DNA of 64,000 nucleotides from Agarilytica sp033852175 (GCA_033852175.1 JAWSUY010000042.1:72524-136523); one strand, 5' to 3'. Shown: positions 17,590-27,288, numbered from the stretch's first letter. The notes: generated from the letters alone by a model not told the origin. Numbers and translations: made by a program.

Positions 17590-19272
17590 TTAAACAAAAC
17601 TTATCACAAGGTAGGTAGCCAACAACACAGTGACCCAAATCACCATGCTGCTGGAAGGACGTGACTTCATCAGAATTCCATTTGGCGCATGCGCACATAT
17701 AAACCCAAATAATGTCTTTATCGATGCCAAGACGGCAGCGCGAATGCGACCATCAACAGCCCAAAAACAGCGGAAAAAAGCCGACGAAAAACGCATAAAT
17801 AGACGTCGATAAAACCAATCAAAATCGAGACTCAAGGTTAGCGTCCGTTTCATCATTGGCAACATAACGAAAAAGGCAAACCCAGCAAAAATTAACAGCT
17901 GGAACTGAGTTACCAAGTGATCCACGGTATAGGGCTTATAATCTAGCTCATACGGTAATATTCCATACAAAGCTTCAGGGTAAATACCGATCGCTAAACA
18001 TAAGAATGCAAATATTCCCATGGCAACTCGCATATTCAACGGAGCTTCCGCTGGGCGCATACCCGAATCCTTTTGAAAAAAGACAAACCACGGAAATTTA
18101 ATACCCGCATGTAAAAACACGCCAGCAGACGCTGCTAACAAAAGGAACCAGACCAAGGTTAAGCCCTCGTGTGCTGCTGCGCTGGTTTCCAGAGACTTGG
18201 TAACAAAGCCCGATGTAAATGGGAAAGCCGATATAGCCAAAGCGCCAACGATCCCACAAACAGCAGTAAATGGCATGGTTTGAAATAATCCACCCAAGTG
18301 AGAACAGCGCCTTTCTCCGGTTTGCATAACGACGCAACCGGCAGCCATAAGCAACAAGCCCTTATAAATGATATGAGCAAAAGCATGTGCTGTTGCTCCA
18401 TTAAGCGCCATTTCCGTGCCAATACCAATTGCCACGACCATAAACCCCACTTGGTTAACGATGCTATAGGCCAATATCCGGCGCATATCGTTTTCAAGCA
18501 GTGCGTAAATGATGCCGTAAAACACCATATACAGACCGATGTAAATCAACACATCCGCACCAGCGAACACGATCATTAAAGCAAAAACAGCTGTTTTGGT
18601 AGTAAATGCAGAAAGGAATACACTGCCACTTGGGCTCGCCTCGGGATACGCATCTGCAATCCAAGCAGATAACGGAGGTGCCCCAGCATTAACTAAGAAA
18701 CCAGCAAGAATTAACCATGCTCCAATAGAATTTAGTTCGATAAGCGTAAATGCGATGGACCCAGTTTCATGAACATGGGCCACAATCCCTGACATCAATA
18801 CAACGCCGCCCATCAAATGAACGAGCAAGTAACGGTAACTAGCCTTGTATGCAGAAGAAGAATTTGCGGCCCAGATCACAATAGTCGAACCTATCGCCAT
18901 AAGCTCCCAAAATACAAATACAGATATCAAGTCACCGCTGAACGTCACGCCAATAGCGGCCCCCGCATAAATAAAGGCGGCGCAGATTTCAGCTTTTGAT
19001 GCGTGATTAGCCGCATATATCCCGCCCACCAAGCTCATAAGCGCAAATATTGTCGCAAAAACTCTACCGGTTGGGCTCGGAGTTAAAGGAAGTAATTCGT
19101 ACTCCAAAAACGGTACAAGCAAATTATTGCCATCTGGAACCATCCAGATAAGCGCCAAGGCGATAGCAGGAAAAATAACAATCAGCGTTTTTCGGGTGCG
19201 TCCATCTGTCAACGCTAGTAAAAGAGCACCGAAAATCAATATCAGGCCAGGAGGCAACATCGTATTAATCAT
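17590..19272 (-). CDS. Mrp antiporter, third NuoM/MrpD-like proton-channel subunit
   Basis: Large polytopic protein (560 residues) of the proton-conducting membrane transporter family shared by complex I NuoL/M/N and MrpA/D. The key Glu lies in VFVFWELMAIGS, and the helix after PEASPSGSVFLSAFTTKT supplies the conserved Lys. A C-terminal extension beyond the 14-helix core carries extra hydrophobic segments (final one VIWVTVLLATYLVISFV). It is the last gene of the operon and overlaps the 91-residue small gene by 8 bases. With two further D-like proteins upstream, the operon encodes three such subunits. Confidence 0.82.
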   Translation of the reverse strand: MINTMLPPGLILIFGALLLALTDGRTRKTLIVIFPAIALALIWMVPDGNNLLVPFLEYELLPLTPSPTGRVFATIFALMSLVGGIYAANHASKAEICAAFIYAGAAIGVTFSGDLISVFVFWELMAIGSTIVIWAANSSSAYKASYRYLLVHLMGGVVLMSGIVAHVHETGSIAFTLIELNSIGAWLILAGFLVNAGAPPLSAWIADAYPEASPSGSVFLSAFTTKTAVFALMIVFAGADVLIYIGLYMVFYGIIYALLENDMRRILAYSIVNQVGFMVVAIGIGTEMALNGATAHAFAHIIYKGLLLMAAGCVVMQTGERRCSHLGGLFQTMPFTAVCGIVGALAISAFPFTSGFVTKSLETSAAAHEGLTLVWFLLLAASAGVFLHAGIKFPWFVFFQKDSGMRPAEAPLNMRVAMGIFAFLCLAIGIYPEALYGILPYELDYKPYTVDHLVTQFQLLIFAGFAFFVMLPMMKRTLTLSLDFDWFYRRLFMRFSSAFFRCFWAVDGRIRAAVLASIKTLFGFICAHAPNGILMKSRPSSSMVIWVTVLLATYLVISFV

Positions 19273-19540
19273 CGTAATACGTGTCCTTTCGCTTTAAAAA
19301 TACGCCCAATATCTTGGCTGCGATTACCATCGCCGCGCACGTCAAAAAACCATACCACGCAAAAAAACCCCAAGAAGCATCAATAAAAATACCCTTCGAC
19401 TCAAAGTGGGCATGGTGATGAACAAAAAATTCAGGAATTAGAACCAGCACAAGAATTACGATTTGAAAAGCCCACAGTTTTTTGCGGTTTTCCTCTCGAT
19501 ATAGCCAATGTTTCTGTGCGCTTTCATTACTATCGCTCAC
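19265..19540 (-). CDS. Small membrane protein within the Mrp operon
   Basis: Protein of 91 residues with two predicted helices (about 23-41 and 56-80). It starts at GTG 19540, overlapping the stop of the preceding D-like gene by 4 bases, and overlaps the next gene by 8 bases, so translation is coupled. It has no counterpart among the standard MrpA-G subunits that I recognise. The N-terminus is charged and soluble (SDSNESAQKHWLYREENRKK), and a His-rich segment (FFVHHHAHFESKG) lies between the helices. It is probably an accessory subunit of this antiporter class. Confidence 0.65.
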   Translation of the reverse strand: MSDSNESAQKHWLYREENRKKLWAFQIVILVLVLIPEFFVHHHAHFESKGIFIDASWGFFAWYGFLTCAAMVIAAKILGVFLKRKDTYYDD

Positions 19541-21003
19541 GGCAACGCCCTCACTTGGATCATCTGTACTAACTCAAACGGAATTGTCGGAAAGAAAAAT
19601 AAAGCGACGGTTATAAATGCCGTCACAGATAAGGCGAGAACAATAGGCAACGGAGCTTCGCCATGATCGACCCCACCAGCCTCTTCTTTTACAAAATAAG
19701 CACGATAAACAATCGGCATAAAGTATGCGGTATTCAGTAGCGTCGATAATAAAATCACCACTACGGCAATGATTTGCTCGGCCTGGAATGCCCCCATCAG
19801 AATATACCACTTGGAAATAATACCAACCAAAGGGGGAATACCGATCATTGAGAACCCGCCAATCGTAAAAGCGGCCATCGTCCAGGGCATGCGAAAACCG
19901 ATGCCTTTGAGCTGGCTAATTTCGGTTTTTTTAGACGCTGTGTATATTGCCCCAGCAGCAAAAAATAGCGTGATTTTACCAAAGGCATGGGCAGCGATAT
20001 GAAACGCAGCACCCATAATACTAATCGGCGCTAATAGCATTGCCCCAAGCACAACATAAGATAACTGGCTGATGGTGGAATATGCGAGCCGACGTTTTAA
20101 ATTGTCTTGTTGCATAGCGATAATAGAACTCATAACGACAGTAAAACAAGCCAAATACAAAAGCCATTCAGAATAAGGAGCCTCTTTAAGGTGGTCAATA
20201 CCAAAGGTATAAACCATCACCTTTAAAACCGTGAATACACCGGCCTTCACCACGGCAACAGCATGCAATAGTGCGCTAACAGGTGTCGGTGCAACCATAG
20301 CCGCGGGCAACCAACGATGAACAGGCATTACTGCAGCTTTACCAATACCCAATAAAAACACGAAAGCCAGTACAGTTAACATTGGCCCATTGAGGTGCCC
20401 TTCAAGTACACCGCCAGCTACAAAATCTGTAGTGCCAGTCAAAAACCACACGTAAATAATGCCAGGTAAAAAGAGACCGATTGAAGAAGAGATTAAAACG
20501 CCCAAATAAACCCGGCCAGCTTTCATAGCCTTCTCTGTCCCATTGTGTGTTACCAAGGGGAAGGTCGACAAGGTCATAACCTCGTAAAAGATAAATAGCG
20601 TTAACAAGTTGCCCGCGTAAGCAATGCCGAGCGCTGCTGAGATCGCAACGGGGAAAAGCATGAAGAATCGCGTCTGATTTCTCTCATTATTGCTACGCAT
20701 ATACCCAATGCCGTATATGCTCGTCACCACCCATAGAAAACTGGCGACTAGCGAAAACAAAACGCCCAGCGCTTCAACTTCAAATTTTATTTCGAGACCG
20801 GGGAAAATTTCAATCCACTGTACTGCGATCTGCTCACCATCAAGAAATGTCTTATAAAGCATGCTAACAACAATGAGAACCGAAATGCTGGCGCTCATTG
20901 TAATTGTCTCGCGTAGTTTAGGATATTTACCCGAAAACCCGATTAATGGAGCGGCAATCAAAGGCAGTACTATCGCTAACTGAAGGAGCCATTGAGCGCT
21001 CAT
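19537..21003 (-). CDS. Mrp antiporter, second NuoL/MrpA-D-like subunit
   Basis: Membrane subunit of 488 residues. The central Glu lies in LFIFYEVMTLSTFPLV, the catalytic Lys region is GIGKAAVMPVHRWLPAAM, and the later helix has APTPVSALLHAVAVVKAG. The N-terminal part (FEVEALGVLFSLVASFLW, YGIGYMRSNNE) resembles NuoL/MrpA more than MrpD, so this protein may replace the N-terminal half of MrpA, which is otherwise missing. It overlaps both neighbouring genes by 4 bases. The complex should drive Na+ (or K+) out in exchange for protons. Confidence 0.85.
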   Translation of the reverse strand: MSAQWLLQLAIVLPLIAAPLIGFSGKYPKLRETITMSASISVLIVVSMLYKTFLDGEQIAVQWIEIFPGLEIKFEVEALGVLFSLVASFLWVVTSIYGIGYMRSNNERNQTRFFMLFPVAISAALGIAYAGNLLTLFIFYEVMTLSTFPLVTHNGTEKAMKAGRVYLGVLISSSIGLFLPGIIYVWFLTGTTDFVAGGVLEGHLNGPMLTVLAFVFLLGIGKAAVMPVHRWLPAAMVAPTPVSALLHAVAVVKAGVFTVLKVMVYTFGIDHLKEAPYSEWLLYLACFTVVMSSIIAMQQDNLKRRLAYSTISQLSYVVLGAMLLAPISIMGAAFHIAAHAFGKITLFFAAGAIYTASKKTEISQLKGIGFRMPWTMAAFTIGGFSMIGIPPLVGIISKWYILMGAFQAEQIIAVVVILLSTLLNTAYFMPIVYRAYFVKEEAGGVDHGEAPLPIVLALSVTAFITVALFFFPTIPFELVQMIQVRALP

Positions 21004-22490
21004 GGCGCACCTCCAAACAGTGACAAGACAGCTAAGTCCGTAACATTAACGGTAAAGTCTGTATTAAGGCCAAAGTAAATATTTGCAGCCACCAAAAGCC
21101 AGGTGGGTAAGAGTATTGAGATAGGTGCTTCTTTAACTTCGATATTATCGCCTTCCTGAAAGCCCTCTGGTTTTTGAAAATACGCTACTTCAACAATTTT
21201 CCAGACATACACCACTGCTAGAAGAGAACCCACTAAAACGATAATAACAACAGGCCATAGGCCTTGCTCCAATAACGCTAAAATCAAATACCATTTGCTC
21301 ACAAACCCTGCGGTTAAAGGCACACCAATTAGACTCAAGCCGCCAACAACAATCGCTGCTGTGGTCAGCGGCATACGCTGACCAATTCCACGTAAATCTT
21401 TTACGTTTGCAGAACCTACCCGATAAACAATTCCTGCAATCGCCATGAATATGGCACCTTTAATGAGAGCATGATTAAACACATGCAACAAACAAGCTTG
21501 CAGACCCGCCTGGGTGCCCAAGCTAAAGCCCAAAATCATATATCCAATTTGAGCCACACTCGAAAATGCAAACAGTCTTTTAATGTTGGTTTGCAATATG
21601 GCGACAATTGACGCGCCAATTACGCCAATTATTCCAAGCGCCATCAGAATATGAGGCAATGGCAAATGTGATAGCGAAAATTCGACGCCATAAATCGTAA
21701 AAACAAACCGAACCAAAACATAGATTGCTACTTTAGTAGCCGTTGCGGCCAAGAAAGCGGTAACAATTGAAGGCGCATATGCATATGCGTTAGGCAACCA
21801 TAAATGCAAGGGAAACAGCGCAAGCTTCAAGCACACACCGACAATAAAAAAGGCGAATGCTGTATACAAAGTTTTGGCTTGAACTACGTCAGGTAGACGC
21901 TCTGCCATATCGGTCATATTGAGCGTGCCCGTTACCATATACATCAAACCGATACCGATCAGTATAAATGTAGCGCCAATGGTGCCCATGATGAGGTATT
22001 GATACGAGGCCCAAAGAGCCCGTCTATCCGTACCTAAACCGATAAGTGTGTAAGCAGAAAGTGAAGACACCTCCAAAAACACAAAGACGTTAAAGGCGTC
22101 TCCCGTTGCGATAATACCAAGCAAGCCAGTAAAACAAAGTAAATACGAGATATAGAACAGAGTGTGCTTATCTTTCGGTATCTCTTTCTGGATACTACTG
22201 TTGGCTCCCATTAGAACAACGGTGGCAATAGATGAAACTAGTACAAGTAAAAAAGCACTGAGCATATCTATTCGGTATTCAATACCTATAGGTGCTTTCC
22301 AACCGCCTAACTCGTAAATAATAGTACCCTGCGACTGCACGATATAAAGCAGCTGAAAACTGATCAGCATTGTCAGCATGCAAACTATCGTAGCAAACAC
22401 CCAAACCAGCTTCGATTGCCTTAATAGCAAACAGGTTGGCGCAGCCATTAAAGGCAAAATCACCTGCAGTACTGGGAAATGGCTCAGCAC
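21000..22490 (-). CDS. mrpD: Mrp Na+/H+ antiporter subunit D
   Basis: Subunit of 496 residues following the C subunit, as in classic mrp operons. The conserved Glu is in FVFLEVSSLSAYTLIG; the Lys-bearing region is CLKLALFPLHLWLPNAYAYA, followed by APSIVTAFLAATATKVA. About 14 hydrophobic helices are apparent. The start is GTG at 22490, overlapping the mrpC stop by 7 bases. Among the three D-like proteins this one best fits MrpD by position and sequence. Confidence 0.87.
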   Translation of the reverse strand: MLSHFPVLQVILPLMAAPTCLLLRQSKLVWVFATIVCMLTMLISFQLLYIVQSQGTIIYELGGWKAPIGIEYRIDMLSAFLLVLVSSIATVVLMGANSSIQKEIPKDKHTLFYISYLLCFTGLLGIIATGDAFNVFVFLEVSSLSAYTLIGLGTDRRALWASYQYLIMGTIGATFILIGIGLMYMVTGTLNMTDMAERLPDVVQAKTLYTAFAFFIVGVCLKLALFPLHLWLPNAYAYAPSIVTAFLAATATKVAIYVLVRFVFTIYGVEFSLSHLPLPHILMALGIIGVIGASIVAILQTNIKRLFAFSSVAQIGYMILGFSLGTQAGLQACLLHVFNHALIKGAIFMAIAGIVYRVGSANVKDLRGIGQRMPLTTAAIVVGGLSLIGVPLTAGFVSKWYLILALLEQGLWPVVIIVLVGSLLAVVYVWKIVEVAYFQKPEGFQEGDNIEVKEAPISILLPTWLLVAANIYFGLNTDFTVNVTDLAVLSLFGGAP

Positions 22491-22840
22491 TCTTCGTCGT
22501 CCTTCTGTTGAATTTCACTTTCTTCTATCGTGCCGTAAGCTTCTTTAATTCTAACCACTAAGGCTAAGCCAACTGCTGTGGTTGCAATACCAACAACAAT
22601 CGCAGTAAGAATTAAAACGTGGGGCAAAGGATTGGAGTACACGGTGTAGTCAGAGTCTAGGATAGGCGCAGTGCCGCCGGTAACCTTACCCATACTAATA
22701 TACAAAATGAAAACTGAAGTCTGAAAGATACTGAGGCCAATCAATTTTTTAACTAAATTGCCATGAGAAATAACGATATAAAATCCAAGCATCATTAAGA
22801 TGATCACAACCCAATAATTGTATTGAGACATGAAAGTCAT
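22484..22840 (-). CDS. mrpC: Mrp antiporter subunit C (NuoK-like)
   Basis: Protein of 118 residues with three helices, homologous to NuoK and MrpC. Typical features are GFYIVISHGNLVKKLIGLSI in the first half and PLPHVLILTAIVVGIATTAV, the family's conserved third helix. The acidic soluble tail (EESEIQQKDDEEC) is longer than in many members. It overlaps the upstream DUF4040/MnhB gene by 4 bases. Confidence 0.88.
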   Translation of the reverse strand: MTFMSQYNYWVVIILMMLGFYIVISHGNLVKKLIGLSIFQTSVFILYISMGKVTGGTAPILDSDYTVYSNPLPHVLILTAIVVGIATTAVGLALVVRIKEAYGTIEESEIQQKDDEEC

Positions 22841-23835
22841 GCATTACCCCCATGTTCTTTATCAACACGGCTCGCGAAGGTAAAAAATATTGAAACCATG
22901 ACTGCTGTTACCGTTATCCCAACACCCAACTCAACCAATAAAATACCGTAATGCTGCCCGTGCAATGGGTCATGAGCTAACACTGAATAATCGAGGAAAT
23001 TTTTACCATTTAAAAACGATACCAAGCCTACGGAACCATAGAGAAGAACACCGAGAGCCGATAGAATCTGTATAACTGACTGATTGATGACCTTTCGAGC
23101 CGTATCCAAGCCAAAAACCATGGCATATAAAATTATCGCTGCCGCAAATATGACCCCAGCCTGAAATCCTCCGCCAGGTCCATAATCGCCGTGAAATTGA
23201 ACATATAATGCAAAAATTAAAATCGGTGGAATTAACATTTTGCTCACAACGCGCAAAATTTTATGCTGATGCATAGGGGCAACAACACTAACCAAGGGAG
23301 TCGAACCGCCACTACTGAACCCAAGTAAAGTCAGCACGCCAATACCTGCTGTAAAAATTACAACGGTCTCACCAAAGGTATCGTAACCCCTATAGCTGGC
23401 CAGCACAGATGTGACAATATTAGGCATCCCGACCTCAGCGTAAGAGTTTTCAATAAAGTGGGGAGCCAAATGCAATTGAACCGGCGCGAGAGCATCGCCA
23501 AATATAGGCATATCCGTAGTGCCAAATATGAGTAACGATCCAGTAATGAACACAACAACGAAACCCAGTGTTTTGTTATGTCGTGAAGGGTCTTCAAACT
23601 GCCCCGTTAACGTGAGCGTAGACAACATCAATATTGTTGAAATACCGGCGCCTACTGAAGCCTCTGTAAAAGCTACGTCAACAGCGTCCATCACAACGAA
23701 AAAGACAGCCGACAATAAGCTGTATATGCCGGCAAGCATTACTGAAGCAAACAGGTCTTTAGAAACCGCTATACCAACCGCGGTAATCACCAAAAAACCC
23801 AGAATGATAATGTCGATCAAAAATTCGATAGTCAT
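22837..23835 (-). CDS. mrpB: Fused MrpA-C-terminus (DUF4040) and MrpB subunit
   Basis: Protein of 332 residues combining two units normally found at the end of MrpA and in MrpB. Residues 1-75 match DUF4040/MbhD (SKDLFASVMLAGIYSLLSA, DVAFTEASVGAGIST). The middle resembles the MbhE-like segment (YRGYDTFGETVVIFTAGIG). The C-terminal part is an MnhB domain (VQFHGDYGPGGGFQAG). This arrangement is typical of operons in which MrpA is split. It lies eight bases after mrpG. Confidence 0.85.
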   Translation of the reverse strand: MTIEFLIDIIILGFLVITAVGIAVSKDLFASVMLAGIYSLLSAVFFVVMDAVDVAFTEASVGAGISTILMLSTLTLTGQFEDPSRHNKTLGFVVVFITGSLLIFGTTDMPIFGDALAPVQLHLAPHFIENSYAEVGMPNIVTSVLASYRGYDTFGETVVIFTAGIGVLTLLGFSSGGSTPLVSVVAPMHQHKILRVVSKMLIPPILIFALYVQFHGDYGPGGGFQAGVIFAAAIILYAMVFGLDTARKVINQSVIQILSALGVLLYGSVGLVSFLNGKNFLDYSVLAHDPLHGQHYGILLVELGVGITVTAVMVSIFFTFASRVDKEHGGNA

Positions 23836-23843
23836 ATCCTCAA

Positions 23844-24164
23844 TTATCTATCGTCGCGACCAGCGACAGGCTTCGTCCAAGGACGGAGCCCTGAATGTAA
23901 AGCGGCCTTAGCTAGCGCATGACTAGAGGTTGGGCTGGTCAGAAAAATAAAGATTTGAATGAAGACTAACTTGGAAATGACTAGCCATTCAGACGACTGC
24001 AAAACCAAGCCCAAAATAATCAGTCCACTACCCAAAGAATCCGTAACACTCGCAGCATGCATTCGCGAAAAGAAATCAGGAAAACGAAAAATACCAACGG
24101 CGCCGGAGATACAAAGAAAACCACCGACTAACAAACAGAACCATGAAATGATGTCGATGATCAT
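23844..24164 (-). CDS. mrpG: Mrp antiporter subunit G
   Basis: Protein of 106 residues with three helices. The family signature GIFRFPDFFSRMHAASVTDS is complete, followed by GSGLIILGLVLQ. The start codon overlaps the mrpF stop by 4 bases. MrpG is a small structural subunit of the hetero-oligomeric antiporter. Confidence 0.9.
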   Translation of the reverse strand: MIIDIISWFCLLVGGFLCISGAVGIFRFPDFFSRMHAASVTDSLGSGLIILGLVLQSSEWLVISKLVFIQIFIFLTSPTSSHALAKAALHSGLRPWTKPVAGRDDR

Positions 24165-24457
24165 TCGTGCTCTCCCTCATCAGCTCTCGTTACGTTATCC
24201 TTTGACGGCTGCGTGTACTCAAAGAAACGTAAAATAGCAACAATACCGATAAAATTGATTAGTGAATAAACGATTGCGATATCTAAAAAGTCTGGACGGC
24301 CCATAAGAAACCCAAGCACCGCAATTAACAAAACCGTCTTAGTCCCAAACATGTTCACAGACAATATCCGGTCATAAAGTGTTGGACCAATAAAGGCGCG
24401 CCCTAACGCTAATAACATTGAAATCAAAATAGCAGCAGAGGCGGCAGTAAACATCAC
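24161..24457 (-). CDS. mrpF: Mrp antiporter subunit F
   Basis: Protein of 98 residues with three helices. The MrpF block RAFIGPTLYDRILSVNMFGT is clear, and FLDIAIVYSLINFIGIVAIL forms the last helix. Two adjacent starts exist (GTG 24457, ATG 24454), both overlapping the mrpE stop. A hydrophilic tail of about 18 residues follows the last helix. Confidence 0.9.
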   Translation of the reverse strand: MMFTAASAAILISMLLALGRAFIGPTLYDRILSVNMFGTKTVLLIAVLGFLMGRPDFLDIAIVYSLINFIGIVAILRFFEYTQPSKDNVTRADEGEHE

Positions 24458-24924
24458 TTTTCCAGTTGAGAAACGCGGCGATCCATTTCGCCTTTGGCCA
24501 ATTCGTTCAGGGCTTCTTCCGTGAGGGCATGAACAGTCACCTCTCCGTCTTGCAAGTCAATAGTGACTGTGCCGGGAGTCAGTGTGATTGAATTCGCGTA
24601 GATTACACGCCCCATGTCTTCCGTTTGGGTGAGTTTCAACGTTGCGACCGTGGGACTAATCGAATGAGGAGATAACCAAATACGCTTTACTACATCAATA
24701 TTAGAAAGGACAACTTCTTTTAGCAGCCATAAACAATAGAACGGTGCTCGTAAAGTTGCATTGATGGGCTGACCTTCGTTATCAACCACATCCATTTTGT
24801 GAGCAATCCAAACGACTAAGGAAATGGATAAAACGCAGAGGCCAAGAACTATGGGTGTGTAATGCCCCGAATTTAACAGCCAAATAACAGCTAGAGCTAT
24901 GGAAAGATAAACCGTATGGCGCAT
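24454..24924 (-). CDS. mrpE: Mrp antiporter subunit E, first gene of the operon
   Basis: Protein of 156 residues of the MrpE/MnhE family, two N-terminal helices and a cytoplasmic domain with the conserved ANSITLTPGTVTIDLQDGEV. As the first gene of the run E-F-G-A/B-C-D-D-small-D, its upstream region (24925-25067) should hold the operon promoter. All nine genes overlap or nearly touch. The operon suits life in salty or alkaline water. Confidence 0.9.
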   Translation of the reverse strand: MRHTVYLSIALAVIWLLNSGHYTPIVLGLCVLSISLVVWIAHKMDVVDNEGQPINATLRAPFYCLWLLKEVVLSNIDVVKRIWLSPHSISPTVATLKLTQTEDMGRVIYANSITLTPGTVTIDLQDGEVTVHALTEEALNELAKGEMDRRVSQLEK

Positions 24925-25067
24925 AAACGCAGTTATTCCCGCTTGTTTGATTGTTCGTATTTTTTATGCACGTTATTAGCTGGAGTATAGCATCCGCTCC
25001 AGAAATAAATCACGAATTTCGAGGGAAATTAACAACTTAGTGGGCAATAGTAATTAAAAATCTCGGA

Positions 25068-25781
25068 TCAATCTTGCTTTAACCACATACAATTTCCACC
25101 TGTAGATTTGTCAATCGACTCCAGCTTTTCCTGGTGCCGAATGAGTTCTTTTTCGCTGGCGCGAATCACCCTTAACTTTGGCCGATTAGCATCCAACCGA
25201 ATAATTTTTTCTTCGACACCTTCACCGTCTTCCGATGAGGACCCACCTAACGCTAAAAATCTCTGACCACCGGTCATGAGTAAATAGACGTCAGCTAAAA
25301 TTTCAGCATCGAGTAACGCACCGTGTAAATCACGCTGAGAGTTATCAGCGCCGTATCGACGACACAAAGCATCGAGGTTATTCTTTTGGCCTGGATGCTT
25401 TTTGCGCGCCATCACCAATGTGTCGAGCACTTTGCAACGTTGCGTTACATTTTTAAGTGACGGATCGAGCATTCTGAGCTCATGATCCAAAAACCCCAAG
25501 TCGAATGGAGCATTGTGAATCACCAACTCCGAGTCACCAATAAACTCCAAAAAGCCCTGAGCGACATCCGCGAATACTGGCTTGTCCGCGAGAAACTCAT
25601 TGGTGATTCCATGAACCTCCATCGCACCTTCATCAATTTCCCGGTTAGGTTTTATGTACTGATGATAATGATTACCGGTAAGGCGTCGATCAACCAACTC
25701 GACACAACCTATTTCGATAATTTTATGACCGTCAGCTGGCTCCAAGCCGGTGGTTTCAGTATCAAGAACAATTTGGCGCAC
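25068..25781 (-). CDS. dnaQ: DNA polymerase III epsilon subunit (3'-5' exonuclease)
   Basis: Proofreading subunit of the replicative polymerase, 237 residues. All catalytic residues are present: Asp7 and Glu9 (LDTETTG), Asp94 (HNAPFDLGF), His153 and Asp158 (DLHGALLDAE). The C-terminal tail that binds the polymerase subunit is present but weakly conserved, as usual. The start is GTG at 25781 with GAGG six bases upstream; an overlapping ATG two bases later is in another frame. It follows rnhA on the same strand, the conserved gammaproteobacterial arrangement. Confidence 0.93.
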   Translation of the reverse strand: MRQIVLDTETTGLEPADGHKIIEIGCVELVDRRLTGNHYHQYIKPNREIDEGAMEVHGITNEFLADKPVFADVAQGFLEFIGDSELVIHNAPFDLGFLDHELRMLDPSLKNVTQRCKVLDTLVMARKKHPGQKNNLDALCRRYGADNSQRDLHGALLDAEILADVYLLMTGGQRFLALGGSSSEDGEGVEEKIIRLDANRPKLRVIRASEKELIRHQEKLESIDKSTGGNCMWLKQD

Positions 25782-25904
25782 ATTTACCTCTGATATTATT
25801 AAGCGTTATTGTGACGACTGACTATTGGATTTCATCTAACAGCCTGAATAAAACGTTAGAAAAGACCATTTTTCATGGCAACAATTTCGATACTACAACC
25901 CCCC

Positions 25905-26336
25905 CTATAACTCATCAACCCCCCGATTGGCCAACTCATCGGCAATCTCATTTTCACGATGTCCACTGTGGCCTTTTACCCAGTGCCAGGTCACAGTATG
26001 CTGCTTAGAAAGAACCTCAAGTTCCTTCCATAGATCTCCATTTTTTACTGGTTTTTTTGCTGCAGTACGCCACCCATTTTTTTTCCAGTTATGAATCCAT
26101 TCGGTGATGCCTTTACGGACGTATTGCGAGTCGGTGGTAAGATCGACCAAACAAGGCTCTTTAAGTGCCGCTAGCCCCTCTATCGCAGCTTTAAGCTCCA
26201 TTCGGTTATTCGTTGTATTTTTTTCGCCGCCAAAAAGTGGCTTTTCTTTGCCATCAAATCGAAGCAACGCTCCCCAACCGCCAGGACCGGGATTGCCTCG
26301 GCAAGCTCCGTCCGAAAAAATTTCTACATTTTTCAA
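25905..26336 (-). CDS. rnhA: Ribonuclease HI
   Basis: Enzyme that cuts RNA in RNA-DNA hybrids, for example at replication forks and R-loops; 143 residues (E. coli 155). The active-site residues Asp9, Glu47, Asp69, His123 and Asp133 align with E. coli D10, E48, D70, H124 and D134. The motifs FSDGACRGNPGPGGWG and TDSQYVRKGI are canonical. The start is TTG at 26336 with GAGA upstream, and no better ATG exists. It lies between the methyltransferase gene and dnaQ. Confidence 0.93.
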   Translation of the reverse strand: MKNVEIFSDGACRGNPGPGGWGALLRFDGKEKPLFGGEKNTTNNRMELKAAIEGLAALKEPCLVDLTTDSQYVRKGITEWIHNWKKNGWRTAAKKPVKNGDLWKELEVLSKQHTVTWHWVKGHSGHRENEIADELANRGVDEL

Positions 26337-26448
26337 TTATTTTATTCTCTTAAATATTCTTTGGAATAATTTGCACGCATCAGCAATCGGAAGCAGTGCC
26401 AAACTCTATACAGAGCGGACAAGCCTCCAACTATTTTACCTGCGGCCT

Positions 26449-27288
26449 TTAAAAATCCCGTTTGATTTTTGCTCGAAATGGTAAAACCATGCACTCTTTT
26501 GAAGCTTTGCCTTTTATTGCCTGTTTCGCAATTGGCATAGCATTCAATATACCGGGTTTTTCCCATTGTGGTTTGATTGGCGTAAGACCCGCTTTATCTT
26601 TCCTGGCAACCATCACAAAGGACATACCGCCGGGCATTTTATTCTTATAGTGAAGTTTTTCCAGTATTTTTGTTGAAGACAAATAACGAGCATTGTTAAT
26701 AGGCAGATTGTGAAAGACATTTCGTGTATTTACGCAACTAAAGTCCAAAAACTCCAGCCAATCGCGCATACGACCAAGCCGCAGACTACGACGCTTGGAT
26801 ACCCCAGTTGAAGAAAATAAAGTAAAAACCCGCTGTAGCAACCCCGCCGCACTAATCGGGTTAAAAGCAACAATCACTACATACCCTCGCGGCATCGTGA
26901 CTCTTGCGGCTTCTTTAAGCACTTGATGAGGGTTTTCAGAAAACTCCAGCACATGATGCAACACTGTTACATCAACCACCTCATCAGGAAGTGGCAACTC
27001 ATCGAAATTAGCCACACCCTCGGAAGGAATCGACCCACCGCCAGAAACTTCTGTGGGGGAAAACGAAAAACAATGATTTATCCGACTAGAAGACGCAAAG
27101 TTGGCATTTTTCACCGAACTTAGCTGCATAAGGTGATAGCCAAACAAGTATCGTAACTCCTCAGCTACCGCCTTTCGCTCATGAATTAGTAAACGGCGCC
27201 CTAAAGAGGTAGCAAACCACTTAGATACTTCATCATATGACTCTCGAAGAGGATCAATATTGAATCGAGACTGAATAAGCTTCATCAT
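26449..27288 (-). CDS. Class I SAM-dependent methyltransferase (rnhA-linked)
   Basis: Methyltransferase-type-11 protein of 279 residues. The acidic post-I and motif II region is clear: LPLPDEVVDVTVLHHVLEFS, then NPHQVLKEAARVTMPRGYVV and VAFNP. The usual glycine-rich motif I is not obvious in the preceding stretch (FSFSPTEVSGGGSIPS), so cofactor binding is less certain. From memory, a related gene lies between gloB and rnhA in Pseudomonas. The substrate is unknown. It is divergent from gloB with only 90 bases between start codons. Confidence 0.75.
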   Translation of the reverse strand: MMKLIQSRFNIDPLRESYDEVSKWFATSLGRRLLIHERKAVAEELRYLFGYHLMQLSSVKNANFASSSRINHCFSFSPTEVSGGGSIPSEGVANFDELPLPDEVVDVTVLHHVLEFSENPHQVLKEAARVTMPRGYVVIVAFNPISAAGLLQRVFTLFSSTGVSKRRSLRLGRMRDWLEFLDFSCVNTRNVFHNLPINNARYLSSTKILEKLHYKNKMPGGMSFVMVARKDKAGLTPIKPQWEKPGILNAMPIAKQAIKGKASKECMVLPFRAKIKRDF

